Of a stretch of DNA of 64,000 nucleotides, positions 55,311 through 63,323 are shown one piece after another; position 1 is the first letter of the stretch, and every line of letters begins with the position of its first letter. The position numbers and the translations under genes are program-made. The notes under the pieces are model-generated. The model made no database searches and was not told where the DNA came from. It worked only from the letters and a program-made list of their open reading frames with translations. Source of the stretch: Methylobacterium currus (GTDB lineage: Bacteria > Pseudomonadota > Alphaproteobacteria > Rhizobiales > Beijerinckiaceae); the NCBI RefSeq assembly GCF_003058325.1, contig NZ_CP028844.1, forward strand, positions 78,501-142,500. The letters run 5' to 3'.

Positions 55311-56704
55311 GCGCTCGCCTCCGCCGCATAGGCCTCGGCGAAGATCCGGGCAAAGACCTCCCGGTCCGCCGCGAAGGCCGCGTCGAGCGGCCGATTCCGG
55401 GACAGGCCCGCGATCGCGCGGGCGAGACGGCCGGCCTCCTCGGCGAGGCGCAGGAGCGCCGCATCCGCCGTGGCGAAGCCTGAGGCCAGCCGATCCGGAT
55501 CGTCGAAGCCGGCGCGCCGGACCCGGCGGATGTCGGCGAGCGCCGCCGCGAGGGTGTCGCGCATCTCCGGTGCGAGGCCTTCCGCATCGGCCGGCACCCG
55601 CAACGCCGCCGCGATCCGCAGCATCCGGTCGAGATGGGCCGTCAGCGCCTCGGCCCGCCCGGCGAGCGCCGAATAGGTCTCGGCCTCGGCGCAGGCGGTG
55701 CGCTCCGCGATGCTCGGGCCCCCGCCGCCCCGTCGCAGGCGGTTGGCGAGGCCGGACTGCACCCGCCCGAAGCTCGCGGCCCGCAGCGTCGTCAGCGGGC
55801 GGGTGCGGTGGAACGGCTCCAGGCGCAGGAACTCGGCGAGGTCGTCGCGCTCCGCTCCCGTCAGGATCTTCGGGCCCTCCGGCAGGCCTTCGAGCAGGGC
55901 CGCCAGGGCCTCGGCCGGCTCGGCCGCGGCGAGGTCCGCCAGCGAGGCGTCGAGCCGCTTCTCCCAGCCTTCGACCGCGTCGAGCGAGGCGGGGGCGGAG
56001 AGTTCCGCGAGCCCGCCCAGCAGGGCGGAGGCCGCCTCGAAGGTCACGAAATGCTCGGCCACCGTGCGGAAGCCCGGCCGGTCGTCGCCCTGCATCTGCC
56101 CGCGCCAGAAATCGAGGATGTCGTCGTCCGTGAAGGCGCGCCGCCCGTCGAGGAAGCCGAGGATCGCCCGGAAGCGCCGCTCCAGGGGGGCAAGCGGCAG
56201 GTGCGCCTGGCGGTAGGCGGCGAGATGACGCGCCAGGCGCCGGCTCAAGGCCGCGGCGCCCTCCGCGTCCGGCGCCGCGGCGAGGTCGTCGAGCCAGCCG
56301 GTGACGCAAGGGAAATGGCCCAAGTCCTCGGCCGTCAGCACGAACTCGGCGAGGGCCAGGAGCCGCGCGAGGCCGGCCCAGGTCGTGCGCCAGCCCGCCG
56401 CTCCAATGAGGCCGCGCGCATCGACGGCGGCGCCCGCCCCCGCGAAGCGCGCCTCCGCCCGGTCGGCCCGCGCCAGCCCCGGATCGAGGGCGAGGGTGAC
56501 GAGATCGCGCCCGTCCCGGGCGCCGGCGAGACCCGCCAGGGCGGCCAGCGCGTGGGCGAGGTCCCAGAGCGGCTTGTCGCGGTTCGGCCGCACCGCGCCG
56601 GTGACCACCCGGGTGAGCCAGGCGCGGTCCTCGCGGGAGAGGTCGCGGCCCTCGGCCACGGCGGCGAGGTCGGCCGCGCAACGCTCGTCGTATCCGCCGG
56701 TCAT
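55307..56704 (-). CDS. Unrecognised helical cytoplasmic protein, cluster component
   Basis: A 465-residue protein from ATG 56704. It is almost all helical by composition (long Ala/Leu/Arg/Glu runs) without signal peptide or membrane spans. Noticeable segments are PLWDLAHALAALAGLAG, FTDDDILDFWRGQMQGDDRPG and FEAASALLGGLAELSAPA; the region after about residue 290 (AEFLRLEPFHRTRPLTTLRA) may be a second domain. No family is recognised and no catalytic motif stands out, so it could be a scaffold. It is the only long cytoplasmic protein in the cluster and is 79 bp after the secreted 165-residue gene. Confidence 0.72.
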   Translation of the reverse strand: MTGGYDERCAADLAAVAEGRDLSREDRAWLTRVVTGAVRPNRDKPLWDLAHALAALAGLAGARDGRDLVTLALDPGLARADRAEARFAGAGAAVDARGLIGAAGWRTTWAGLARLLALAEFVLTAEDLGHFPCVTGWLDDLAAAPDAEGAAALSRRLARHLAAYRQAHLPLAPLERRFRAILGFLDGRRAFTDDDILDFWRGQMQGDDRPGFRTVAEHFVTFEAASALLGGLAELSAPASLDAVEGWEKRLDASLADLAAAEPAEALAALLEGLPEGPKILTGAERDDLAEFLRLEPFHRTRPLTTLRAASFGRVQSGLANRLRRGGGGPSIAERTACAEAETYSALAGRAEALTAHLDRMLRIAAALRVPADAEGLAPEMRDTLAAALADIRRVRRAGFDDPDRLASGFATADAALLRLAEEAGRLARAIAGLSRNRPLDAAFAADREVFARIFAEAYAAEASA

Positions 56705-56783
56705 GCGCCCGCCTTCAGCCCCGCGCCGGTTCGTCGCCCATCGGATACTCCCGGTCTGCTCATCCGTCATCCCGAGGCCGTCC

Positions 56784-57281
56784 TCAGCGGCCGACGATGC
56801 GCGGCGCGACCGTGCGGGCCAGGATCTCGACCTGGCGCGCCGCCGCCTCGCGGCTGCCGGCCAGCGCCCGGATCGTCAGGAGGTCGCCGCCGCGCAGGAT
56901 GATGGCGGTCGCGCCCGCGCTCGAACCGACGCCGTAGGTGGTGGCCCAGCCGACCGCCGGCGCCACCGACAGCCCGGACAACCGGCAATCGGGGCTCCGC
57001 TCCCGGCAGATCGCCTCGAGCTGCGCCATCGAGGTCCGGCCGGCGCGCACCCGCTCCTCGGTCCCGTCGGTCTGGCGGCCGAGCAGCAGGTCGACCATCG
57101 GCGCGCCCTCGCAGGTCGTGCATATCAGGGTGAGCCGCTCCGGCGCGGCGCGTGAGACGAAGCCGAATCCCAGGGCGGTGCCGGCGCTGGCCGCGACCGC
57201 GGCGAGGTCGCGGAGTGCGAAACCCTCGGCGTGGGCCGGTGCGGCCGTGAGGCAGAGGAGGGCCATGATCAGGTTTCGCAT
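56784..57281 (-). CDS. Secreted protein of unknown function
   Basis: A 165-residue protein from ATG 57281. The signal peptide is MRNLIMALLCLTAAPAHAEG. The mature protein has FGFVSRAAPERLTLICTTCEG (CxxC), two further Cys (AICRERSPDCRLSG), and an alternating C-terminal half, ATAIILRGGDLLTIRALAG. The two Cys pairs suggest disulfides or metal binding after export. I recognise no family. It is 64 bp downstream of the DUF4384-like gene, and the gap contains a 41-bp duplication of that gene's 3' end. Confidence 0.7.
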   Translation of the reverse strand: MRNLIMALLCLTAAPAHAEGFALRDLAAVAASAGTALGFGFVSRAAPERLTLICTTCEGAPMVDLLLGRQTDGTEERVRAGRTSMAQLEAICRERSPDCRLSGLSVAPAVGWATTYGVGSSAGATAIILRGGDLLTIRALAGSREAAARQVEILARTVAPRIVGR

Positions 57282-57300
57282 TCGATGGTCTCCGCAACGC

Positions 57301-57382
57301 CCCATCACCGCACCACGATCCGCGCCGTCGCCTCGGTCACGCCCATCACCGCACCACGATCCGCGCCGTCGCCTCGGTCACG
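57301..57382. repeat. 41-bp perfect tandem duplication over a gene end
   Basis: 57301-57341 and 57342-57382 are exact copies (starting CCCATCACCGCACC). The right copy contains the last codons and stop of the DUF4384-like gene; the left copy repeats them downstream of that stop. Because 41 is not a multiple of three, the extra copy does not extend the protein. It looks like a recent slippage or unequal-crossover event. Confidence 0.9.
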
Positions 57383-58686
57383 CCCGGCACCGCCCGGATC
57401 TTCTCGACGAGGTCGAGGACCTCGGGCGGCGGCAGCAGGCGTGCCTCGCCCTCGATGCCGGGGGCGGCGGAGAGCCAGCGCGCGGCGAGCTCCGGCGGCA
57501 GGCCACCGGGAATGCCGAAACAGGCGAAGAGATTCTCGAACGGCTCGCCCGCGACGATCTCCTCGAGGCCGTAGCCGCGCGGGTAGCGCCGGACGTCGCC
57601 GGGGCCGAGGGGCCCGAGGGAGGCGGCGTTGCCGCGTACCGGCAGCGCCACGAAGGCGGTCTCGTCCGGGGCGACCACCCAGCAATACAGGTTCTGGCGC
57701 GCCTTCGAATCGATGCGCAGCTCCAGCCTCTGGCCGGACGCGAACGGCGTGGCGGTGGCGGCGACCGCGAGGCGGCCGCCATCGGTGCGGGCCGTCGCCG
57801 CCAGGTGGTCGAGGAAGGGGCGCGGGGTCGGGTCGCAGCCCAGGCCCTCGATGCCGATGCGCCGCCGCCCGGTCGGCGCCAGCACCGCGCCGTCGCGCTG
57901 GAATTCCAGCTCCATCCAGGCGCGGCGCTCGCGGTCGGTGAGGAAGCGCCCGCGGGCCGTGACCGGGCCGGCGCAGGCGGTGCCGGGCGGGCGGCGGCGC
58001 ACCGCGAGCCGCGCGCCCTTGAGGATGCGGTTCGCCGAGCGCGCCTCGGCGTCGAGGGCGATCAGCAGGCGGTCGGTCAGCGCCCCGGCGCAGGTCGAGT
58101 GGCCGCCCTCGGCCTCGAACGGGCAGACCTCGACGGCGCTGACGTTCGGTGCCGCCTGCCCGAAGGCCTTCACGGCCCGCTCCATCTCGGCATCGATGTC
58201 GGCGACCCCGGCGCCGACGCGCATCGGCACCGTCAGGGGCTCGCTCGTCGCCTTGCAGGAGGCCGCACGGGTGATCGCCTGGAGCCGGAACGTCGCGGTC
58301 TCGCCGGCCCGGCGCGGCTCGACCAGGAACACGCTGGCATCCCCCGAGAAGGCGGCGCGGATCTGCGCCTCGGCCTCCGGACCCGACAGCCCGGTCGTGC
58401 CCTCGCGCAGGGCCTTCACCCGCACCACGTCGGCCGCGGCCGCGAGCTTGACCCGGCCGGTTCCCTGCAACCGGCTCTCGACCGCGAGGCGCACCTCCTC
58501 GGCCTGCTCGCGCGACCACGCGGTCTGGCCGGGCTCGGGACCGATCACGGCGAGGGACAGGCCGGGCCGGCCGGCGCAGGCAACCACCGCGTCGAGGAAG
58601 GGCGCGAGACCGTCGGTGCCGGGATCGGCCCGGGCCGGCAGGGCCATCAGGAGCCCGGCGAGCGACGCGGCGAGAAGGCGTCTCAT
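57346..58686 (-). CDS. Secreted DUF4384-like protein
   Basis: A 446-residue protein from ATG 58686, overlapping the caspase-like gene stop (ATGA). The signal peptide is MRRLLAASLAGLLMALPARA. The N-terminal half (about residues 25-170) has LSLAVIGPEPGQTAW and DASVFLVEPRRAGETATFRL. The C-terminal domain (about 300-415) reads GQRLELRIDSKARQNLYCWVV, then FVALPVRGN and FENLFACFGIPGG. This is the pattern of DUF4384 domains, which often accompany caspase-like proteins. Direct coupling to the caspase-like gene supports a shared function. Its biochemical role is not known. Confidence 0.72.
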   Translation of the reverse strand: MRRLLAASLAGLLMALPARADPGTDGLAPFLDAVVACAGRPGLSLAVIGPEPGQTAWSREQAEEVRLAVESRLQGTGRVKLAAAADVVRVKALREGTTGLSGPEAEAQIRAAFSGDASVFLVEPRRAGETATFRLQAITRAASCKATSEPLTVPMRVGAGVADIDAEMERAVKAFGQAAPNVSAVEVCPFEAEGGHSTCAGALTDRLLIALDAEARSANRILKGARLAVRRRPPGTACAGPVTARGRFLTDRERRAWMELEFQRDGAVLAPTGRRRIGIEGLGCDPTPRPFLDHLAATARTDGGRLAVAATATPFASGQRLELRIDSKARQNLYCWVVAPDETAFVALPVRGNAASLGPLGPGDVRRYPRGYGLEEIVAGEPFENLFACFGIPGGLPPELAARWLSAAPGIEGEARLLPPPEVLDLVEKIRAVPGVTEATARIVVR

Positions 58687-60785
58687 TCCGCCTCGTTCGC
58701 CTTGGCGTATTGGTCGAGCGCCCGCACGAAGACCGGGTTGAAGCGCCCGTCGAGCGCACCCGGATAGAAGTCGGCCTGCTTGATCGCGCGCTGGACGGTG
58801 CGGATGGTCTCGGGCTTCAGCTTCTGCGCCGCGGTGTCGGTGGCCGAGACCGAGGCGGCGCCGATCTCGCCGCGCTTGAGCGCCCGCAGCACCAAGTCGG
58901 CGGCGCTCACCCCCGGGAAGTAGCGGGAGAAGCCGTTGTCGATCAGGGTCGCCATCGTCGCCATCGCGACGGGGTCGCCCTTCTCGGCCGCCTTGCGGAA
59001 CAGGTCGAAGCCCTGGTGCAGGTCCTTCGGGAAGCCGTAGGCGCCGGTGGCATAGTGCGGCACGAGCTTGCTGATCGAGGCCACGTCGCCCCCGTCCACG
59101 GCGCGCTTGTAGAGCGCCACCGCGTCGGCCTCGTTCTTCGGGATGCCGTTGCCGTATTCGAGCATCCGGGCGGCATTCGCCAGCGCCACCACGTTGCCGG
59201 CCTCGCCGGCCTGGCGGTAGAGGCGGAAGGCCTCGACTTGCGAGCGCTTCACGCCCTGGCCGTTCTCGTAGAGCGTGGCGAGGTTGTTCATCGCCGCCGT
59301 GCTGCCGGCCCTGGCCGCCCGGTCATAGGCCGTGACCGCCTCCTTCGACCGGTCGGCCCGGTCGTAGGCCCGGCCGAGCTGGTAGGCGAGGCGGCGCAAG
59401 GCAGGATAGGCGGCCGAGGCACCGCGGCAGGCCTCGATCGCGCTCGCGGCCTCGATCCGCCCGTACTTCACGCCCGCGACGCCGCTCGGTCGGTCGGGAT
59501 CGTCGGTACCGGCGGCAAGCGCGTCGCAGGTCTTCACCCGCGGGTCGCCGTTCGGATCGGAGCCGCCGAGATAGCCTTCCGCCAGGCCGCGATAGGCGCA
59601 AGTGTCGGTGCAGGTCTCGAGATAGGCCTGGTACTGCCGTTTCGTGCCGTACTTCGCCCAGTTCTCCTGGTCGACCGCCGCCGCGTCGCGCTGCCGCCCG
59701 GCGAGCAGCCGGTCCATCGCCTGGGGCCGGTAGGCGCAGACCTCGCCGCAGGTGCCGACATAGGATTCGAAGGCCTCCCGCGTCCCGCGCTGCTCGGCGC
59801 GCCGCCACGCCGCCTCGTCGCGGACCGTCGCGACCCCCTTGGCGACCGCGTCCACGGGCAGCGCGGCCTTGAGCACGATCGGCGCGTCGTCGATCTCCGG
59901 CACCTGCTCGCGGCCGGAGGCGCGCCGGGCCGCTTCCTCGACCTCGCGCCGCAGGTAGCCCTTCAGCTCCGCCCAGGTCACCCGCCCGTCGCCGTCGCCC
60001 TGCTGGTCGCGCGCGTCGGCGAGCCCCGAGACGCCCATCAGGAACCGGCTGGTGAGGAGGCCGAGGCGGTTCGCCTCGTCCCAGTTCGCCGGCGTCGCCC
60101 CCGAGGTCGCGACCAGCCGCACGATGCCGCTCTCGGCCTTCGGCTTGGCCGGGGCGAAGCCGGGGGCGGAGACGGCGAGCAGGCTCTCGCCCTTGCGTCC
60201 GGTCTCGCCGGTGAAGCAGGCGTCGACCATCACGACGAGCTGGCGCTCGGATCCGATCTTGCGCTTCACGAGGTCGAGGTTGCGGTACAGCGTCTCGAGG
60301 GCGTAGCCGCTCTCGCCCTGGTTCGGGTTGCCGTCTTCCGGTAGCAGGAAGGGCTGGCGGCTGGCGAGGTCCGGCACGCCGTGGCCCGAGTAATAGACGA
60401 AGACGTTCGAGCGCCCCTGGCGCACGCTGCGCCACAGCCGGCCCGATTGCGGGTTTCGCTCGGTGCCGAAGACCTGGTTGAACTCGTTGAGCGTCGCGTC
60501 CTTGAGGACGAAGACGTTGGCGTCGCGGTAGCCGAGGCGCTGGACGAGGTAGGACCGCATCGCCTCGGCGTCGTGATGCGCGTAATCGACCGGCACCGTC
60601 TGCTTGTAGCGGCTGTTGCCGATCACCACGGCGACCGAATCGGCGTTGTCGGCGAAGGCAGCGGTGTCCGGAGCTTGCGCCTCCGGCACGGCCCGGGCCG
60701 CGACCGGAGCGAGGCAAGCTGCCTGCACCAGGAGGGCGAGCCCGATGCGGGCGACGCGCCCCCACACCACCACGGCCTTGGTCAT
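58683..60785 (-). CDS. Secreted caspase-like protease (peptidase C14 family) with Sel1 repeats
   Basis: A 700-residue protein with a signal peptide (about residues 1-31). Residues 48-290 are a caspase-like fold: VAVVIGNSRYK, catalytic His135 in VYYSGHGVPD, catalytic Cys190 in MVDACFTGE. A Ca2+-loop-like DQQGDGDGRVTWAEL follows at 260-274. Two similar modules at about 326-360 and 375-407 each carry a Cys-x3-Cys pair (C346/C350, C392/C396). Sel1/TPR-like repeats run from about 466 to 640 (NNLATLYENGQGVKRSQVEA). The end, about 650-700, resembles a peptidoglycan-binding helix bundle (AIKQADFYPGALDGRFNPVF). It probably acts in the periplasm. It heads an operon with the DUF4384-like gene. Confidence 0.9.
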   Translation of the reverse strand: MTKAVVVWGRVARIGLALLVQAACLAPVAARAVPEAQAPDTAAFADNADSVAVVIGNSRYKQTVPVDYAHHDAEAMRSYLVQRLGYRDANVFVLKDATLNEFNQVFGTERNPQSGRLWRSVRQGRSNVFVYYSGHGVPDLASRQPFLLPEDGNPNQGESGYALETLYRNLDLVKRKIGSERQLVVMVDACFTGETGRKGESLLAVSAPGFAPAKPKAESGIVRLVATSGATPANWDEANRLGLLTSRFLMGVSGLADARDQQGDGDGRVTWAELKGYLRREVEEAARRASGREQVPEIDDAPIVLKAALPVDAVAKGVATVRDEAAWRRAEQRGTREAFESYVGTCGEVCAYRPQAMDRLLAGRQRDAAAVDQENWAKYGTKRQYQAYLETCTDTCAYRGLAEGYLGGSDPNGDPRVKTCDALAAGTDDPDRPSGVAGVKYGRIEAASAIEACRGASAAYPALRRLAYQLGRAYDRADRSKEAVTAYDRAARAGSTAAMNNLATLYENGQGVKRSQVEAFRLYRQAGEAGNVVALANAARMLEYGNGIPKNEADAVALYKRAVDGGDVASISKLVPHYATGAYGFPKDLHQGFDLFRKAAEKGDPVAMATMATLIDNGFSRYFPGVSAADLVLRALKRGEIGAASVSATDTAAQKLKPETIRTVQRAIKQADFYPGALDGRFNPVFVRALDQYAKANEAE

Positions 60786-60915
60786 GCGCGGTCTCCTTGA
60801 TCTCTGCGGCGGGAGGCGGTCCTCCCGGCATCGGCTCCCGTGATGGCCGGAACTCCCGGCCCAGGCGGCCGGAGCGTGGATGCGGGATCCGGCCGTTGCA
60901 TGGTGGTGCGATCGT
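60786..60915. other. Leader region of the caspase-like gene
   Basis: A 130-bp gap. The caspase-like gene has GGAGACC just before its ATG on the minus strand. No further conserved element is seen. Confidence 0.35.
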
Positions 60916-60984
60916 CTATCTCGCGATCAGCCCGAGGGCGAGGCTGAGAAGGGCGAGGTGAAGCGGCGAGAGGGTCGTCAGCAT
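60916..60984 (-). CDS. Candidate 22-residue hydrophobic membrane peptide
   Basis: A short open frame, ATG 60984 to TAG 60916-60918, encoding 22 residues of which most are Leu, Ala, Ile or Ser (core LALLSLALGLIAR). It is preceded by GAGGGAG six bases upstream, a site that overlaps the TGA stop of the 60996-61271 gene (11 bp away). This gives clear translational coupling. One membrane span is predicted. I regard it as a probable microprotein because of that ribosome site, not because of homology. Confidence 0.5.
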   Translation of the reverse strand: MLTTLSPLHLALLSLALGLIAR

Positions 60985-60995
60985 GGCGGGCTCCC

Positions 60996-61271
60996 TCAGC
61001 GCAGGTAGAGGCCGCGCCCGCACCGGCGCACCCGCCGCGGCTCGATATAGCCCGTGACGCGGTTGAACACCTCGACCGTACGATAGAGGCAGTACCGTCC
61101 GGAATCGCGGCCGTTGTAGTAGACTCCGCCATTGTCGAGGTCGACGCCGATGAACTCCTGGTTGCCGCGGCGCTCCCCGGCCTCGCCGGGTTCCTGCGCG
61201 AGGGCCGGGACCGTGCCGCAGAGGAGGGCGAGGGCGGCGAGGATCGGAAGCGGTCTCGTGGTGGGTCGCAT
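60996..61271 (-). CDS. Small secreted protein of unknown function
   Basis: A 91-residue protein from ATG 61271, with GGAG eight bases upstream. The signal peptide is LPILAALALLCGTVPALAQE. The mature part of about 65 residues has GNQEFIGVDLDNGGVYYNGR, SGRYCLYRTVEVFNRVTGYI and a terminal RRCGRGLYLR, with two Cys likely forming a disulfide. It is the first gene of the envelope cluster. No family is recognised. Confidence 0.7.
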   Translation of the reverse strand: MRPTTRPLPILAALALLCGTVPALAQEPGEAGERRGNQEFIGVDLDNGGVYYNGRDSGRYCLYRTVEVFNRVTGYIEPRRVRRCGRGLYLR

Positions 61272-61901
61272 GGCACATCTCCGTTCGGGCGCTGTCCGCC
61301 CTTGCCGAGGCCATGGGCAGGACAGACCGGCTTTTGCCGGAGTGAATCGGCGTGCTTGCGAATTTTTTGCGAGGGCCGCCCGGCCGGGATGCTGGCTGGA
61401 TGATGCGGAGCGCAGGCAGGCAACGGGTCATGCAGGCGGTCGCGGCTCCCTTCTCGATGGTCCTCTCGGCGACGGGGCGGCGAGTTCCAGAGCCGGAAAC
61501 CTGATCGCCCTGATGATGAGACTATCGGCCCATGCCACGTCGCTCCCTCACTTGTTCCGAGACCAGCGACTGGATCAGCAGCGACGAAGTTTTTTTATTC
61601 GGCTCACGGTCGCGCTGAAGGTGCCATGACGGCTGATCATCGACAGTTGCAGAGATCGACAATAGGCAGTGGCATCGGTTTAATCCGAAGATCGATTGTC
61701 GGTCAACCGTCGATGGTCTGATGGCGCGGCCGATTGGTGATGCGTGGCCGGTGCGGGCATGCCGTGATGCGGGTCGGACTCCGCAGAATGTCAAAGGCGA
61801 TGGGAGACTGACCCGAGCGCCCGCGCCTGGCGCGCCAGCCAGGGCAGGAGGCTCCGGTGGCGGGCCGGGCGGTTGGGGCCCGGCGAGGCGCAGGTCTCGG
61901 T
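61272..61901. promoter_or_regulatory. Leader region of the envelope cluster and convergent-free gap
   Basis: A 630-bp gap. 61321-61367 holds the GACAGACC / GGCTTTTGCC hairpin / T-run element also seen at 52433-52477, within 100 bp of the 60996-61271 gene start. A seven-T run lies at 61590-61596 and a weak CGACAAT...ATTGTCG pair at about 61663-61709. No gene is supported; open frames here are low complexity or lack ribosome sites. Confidence 0.45.
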
Positions 61902-63323
61902 TCAGACGACGGTCGAGATCGCGCCGGGCGGACGGGTCAGGAGCGTCGCCAGCAGGCTGAGACCGTAGCGCAGGGTCTCGGCATCGGGGGCCGCGCCGAG
62001 GGAGACGCGGATGGCCTCGGGGGCGGGGCCGACCGCGAAGGCGTCGCTCAGGATGACCGACAGTCCCAGCTGCCAGGCATGCGCCCCGAGCTCGCCGCGC
62101 CGCCACGGCTCGGGAAGCCGCAGCCACAGGTGGTGCCCGCACGGATGCGCCCAGACGTCGAGATCCCACAGGACCTCGCGGGCGACCGCCTGCCTCAAGC
62201 CGTTCTCCTGCCGGATGGCGGCGACGATCGCGTCGAGCTCGCCCTCGACGATCCAGCGCGAGGCGAGCGCCGCGGTCAGCGGCGGTGCCATCAGGCTGAG
62301 GGCCCGCAGCTCGGCGGCGAGCCGGACCGCCTCACCGGTTCCCGGCACTGCCGCGTAGGCGATGCGCAGGCCCGGGCTGACGCATTTGGACAGGGTCGCA
62401 ATGTGCCACGTGATCTCGCCGGCGAGGGCGGCGATGGGAGGTGGCGCGTCGGGCAGGAGGGCGCCATAGGCGTCGTCCTCGATGATCGTGACCCCGTGGG
62501 TGCGCGCGATCGCCGCGATGGCCTCGCGACGCGCCAGAGGCAGCGTCACGGTCGTCGGGTTGTCGAGGGTCGGGACCAGGTAGAGGGCCCGCGGCCGCTC
62601 GGCTTCGCAGAGGTCCCGGAACGCGTCCGGGACGAGCCCATCCGCGTCGCAGGCTACCGGAACGAGGCGGGCGCCGCGGCGCTCCGCCGCCATGCGCAGC
62701 CCCGGATAGGTCAGCGACGGCACGCAGAGCGCGTCGCCCCGCTTGAGGAGGGCGGCGAGCGTGGCGGCGAGCAGGGCCTGCGCACCCCCCGCCACCAGCA
62801 CCCGGGACACCGGAAGCGGTCCGAGCCGCCGGCCGAGCCAGTGCGCCGCCGCCGCCCGGTCGGCCAGGTTGCCGGCGCTGTCCTGGTAGTGCAGGCGGTC
62901 GAGGAAGCCGGGCGATCCGGCGAGGTGCCCCAGCCCCGACCCCAGACGCTCGACCAGACGCGCCGCCACCGGCTGGGGCGGCATGTTCATGCTGAAGTCG
63001 ATGCTCTCGGACGGGGCGGGTGCCCGTGCCGGCGCAGGCACCGCTGCCGACGCAAGCGCGGCTGCCGGGGCGATCGGTGCCGGGCCGCGCACGAAGCTGC
63101 CCCGGCCCGCCGCAGCCTCGATCAGACCCGCCCGCCGCGCCTCGTTGAAGGCGCGCGTGACCGTGGTGAGATCGACGCCGAGGCGCTTGGCCAGGGCCCG
63201 CTGCGGCGGCAGGCGCATGCCCGGAGCGAGACGGCCGGCGCGAATGTCCTCTGCCAGCGCCCGCAGGATGGCCAGATATTTCGGCCCGGCATCACCGGCG
63301 ATTGTCGGGCTCCATGATTCCAT
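61902..63323 (-). CDS. MocR/GabR-type transcriptional regulator (GntR winged helix fused to PLP-dependent aminotransferase fold)
   Basis: A 473-residue regulator from ATG 63323. The N-terminal GntR domain (about residues 15-80) has YLAILRALAEDIRAGRLAPG, LPPQRALAKRLGVDLTTVTRAF and a wing GRGSFVRG. A Pro/Ala linker leads to a fold-type I aminotransferase domain (about 110-470), with VLVAGGAQALLAATLAA, PSLTYPG, PTLDNPTTVTL, DDAY and the PLP Lys in ATLSKCVSPGLR. MocR proteins sense a PLP-reactive amine or PLP itself. It is divergent from the DUF983 gene, and two strong inverted repeats lie between them. Confidence 0.9.
   Translation of the reverse strand: MESWSPTIAGDAGPKYLAILRALAEDIRAGRLAPGMRLPPQRALAKRLGVDLTTVTRAFNEARRAGLIEAAAGRGSFVRGPAPIAPAAALASAAVPAPARAPAPSESIDFSMNMPPQPVAARLVERLGSGLGHLAGSPGFLDRLHYQDSAGNLADRAAAAHWLGRRLGPLPVSRVLVAGGAQALLAATLAALLKRGDALCVPSLTYPGLRMAAERRGARLVPVACDADGLVPDAFRDLCEAERPRALYLVPTLDNPTTVTLPLARREAIAAIARTHGVTIIEDDAYGALLPDAPPPIAALAGEITWHIATLSKCVSPGLRIAYAAVPGTGEAVRLAAELRALSLMAPPLTAALASRWIVEGELDAIVAAIRQENGLRQAVAREVLWDLDVWAHPCGHHLWLRLPEPWRRGELGAHAWQLGLSVILSDAFAVGPAPEAIRVSLGAAPDAETLRYGLSLLATLLTRPPGAISTVV

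Noticed and set aside
57301..57382. Duplicate considered as an attachment site or insertion target duplication
   Set aside because: The two 41-bp copies are adjacent with nothing between them and no integrase or insertion sequence is near; simple tandem duplication explains them.
46932..61271. Envelope cluster considered as a type VI secretion or SrfABC locus
   Set aside because: No TssB/C, Hcp, VgrG or ClpV proteins and no large SrfB or SrfC-like proteins are present; the core is caspase, protease and OmpA.
61272..61901. Several short plus- and minus-strand frames in the gap
   Set aside because: None has a ribosome site, a normal codon pattern or a family motif.
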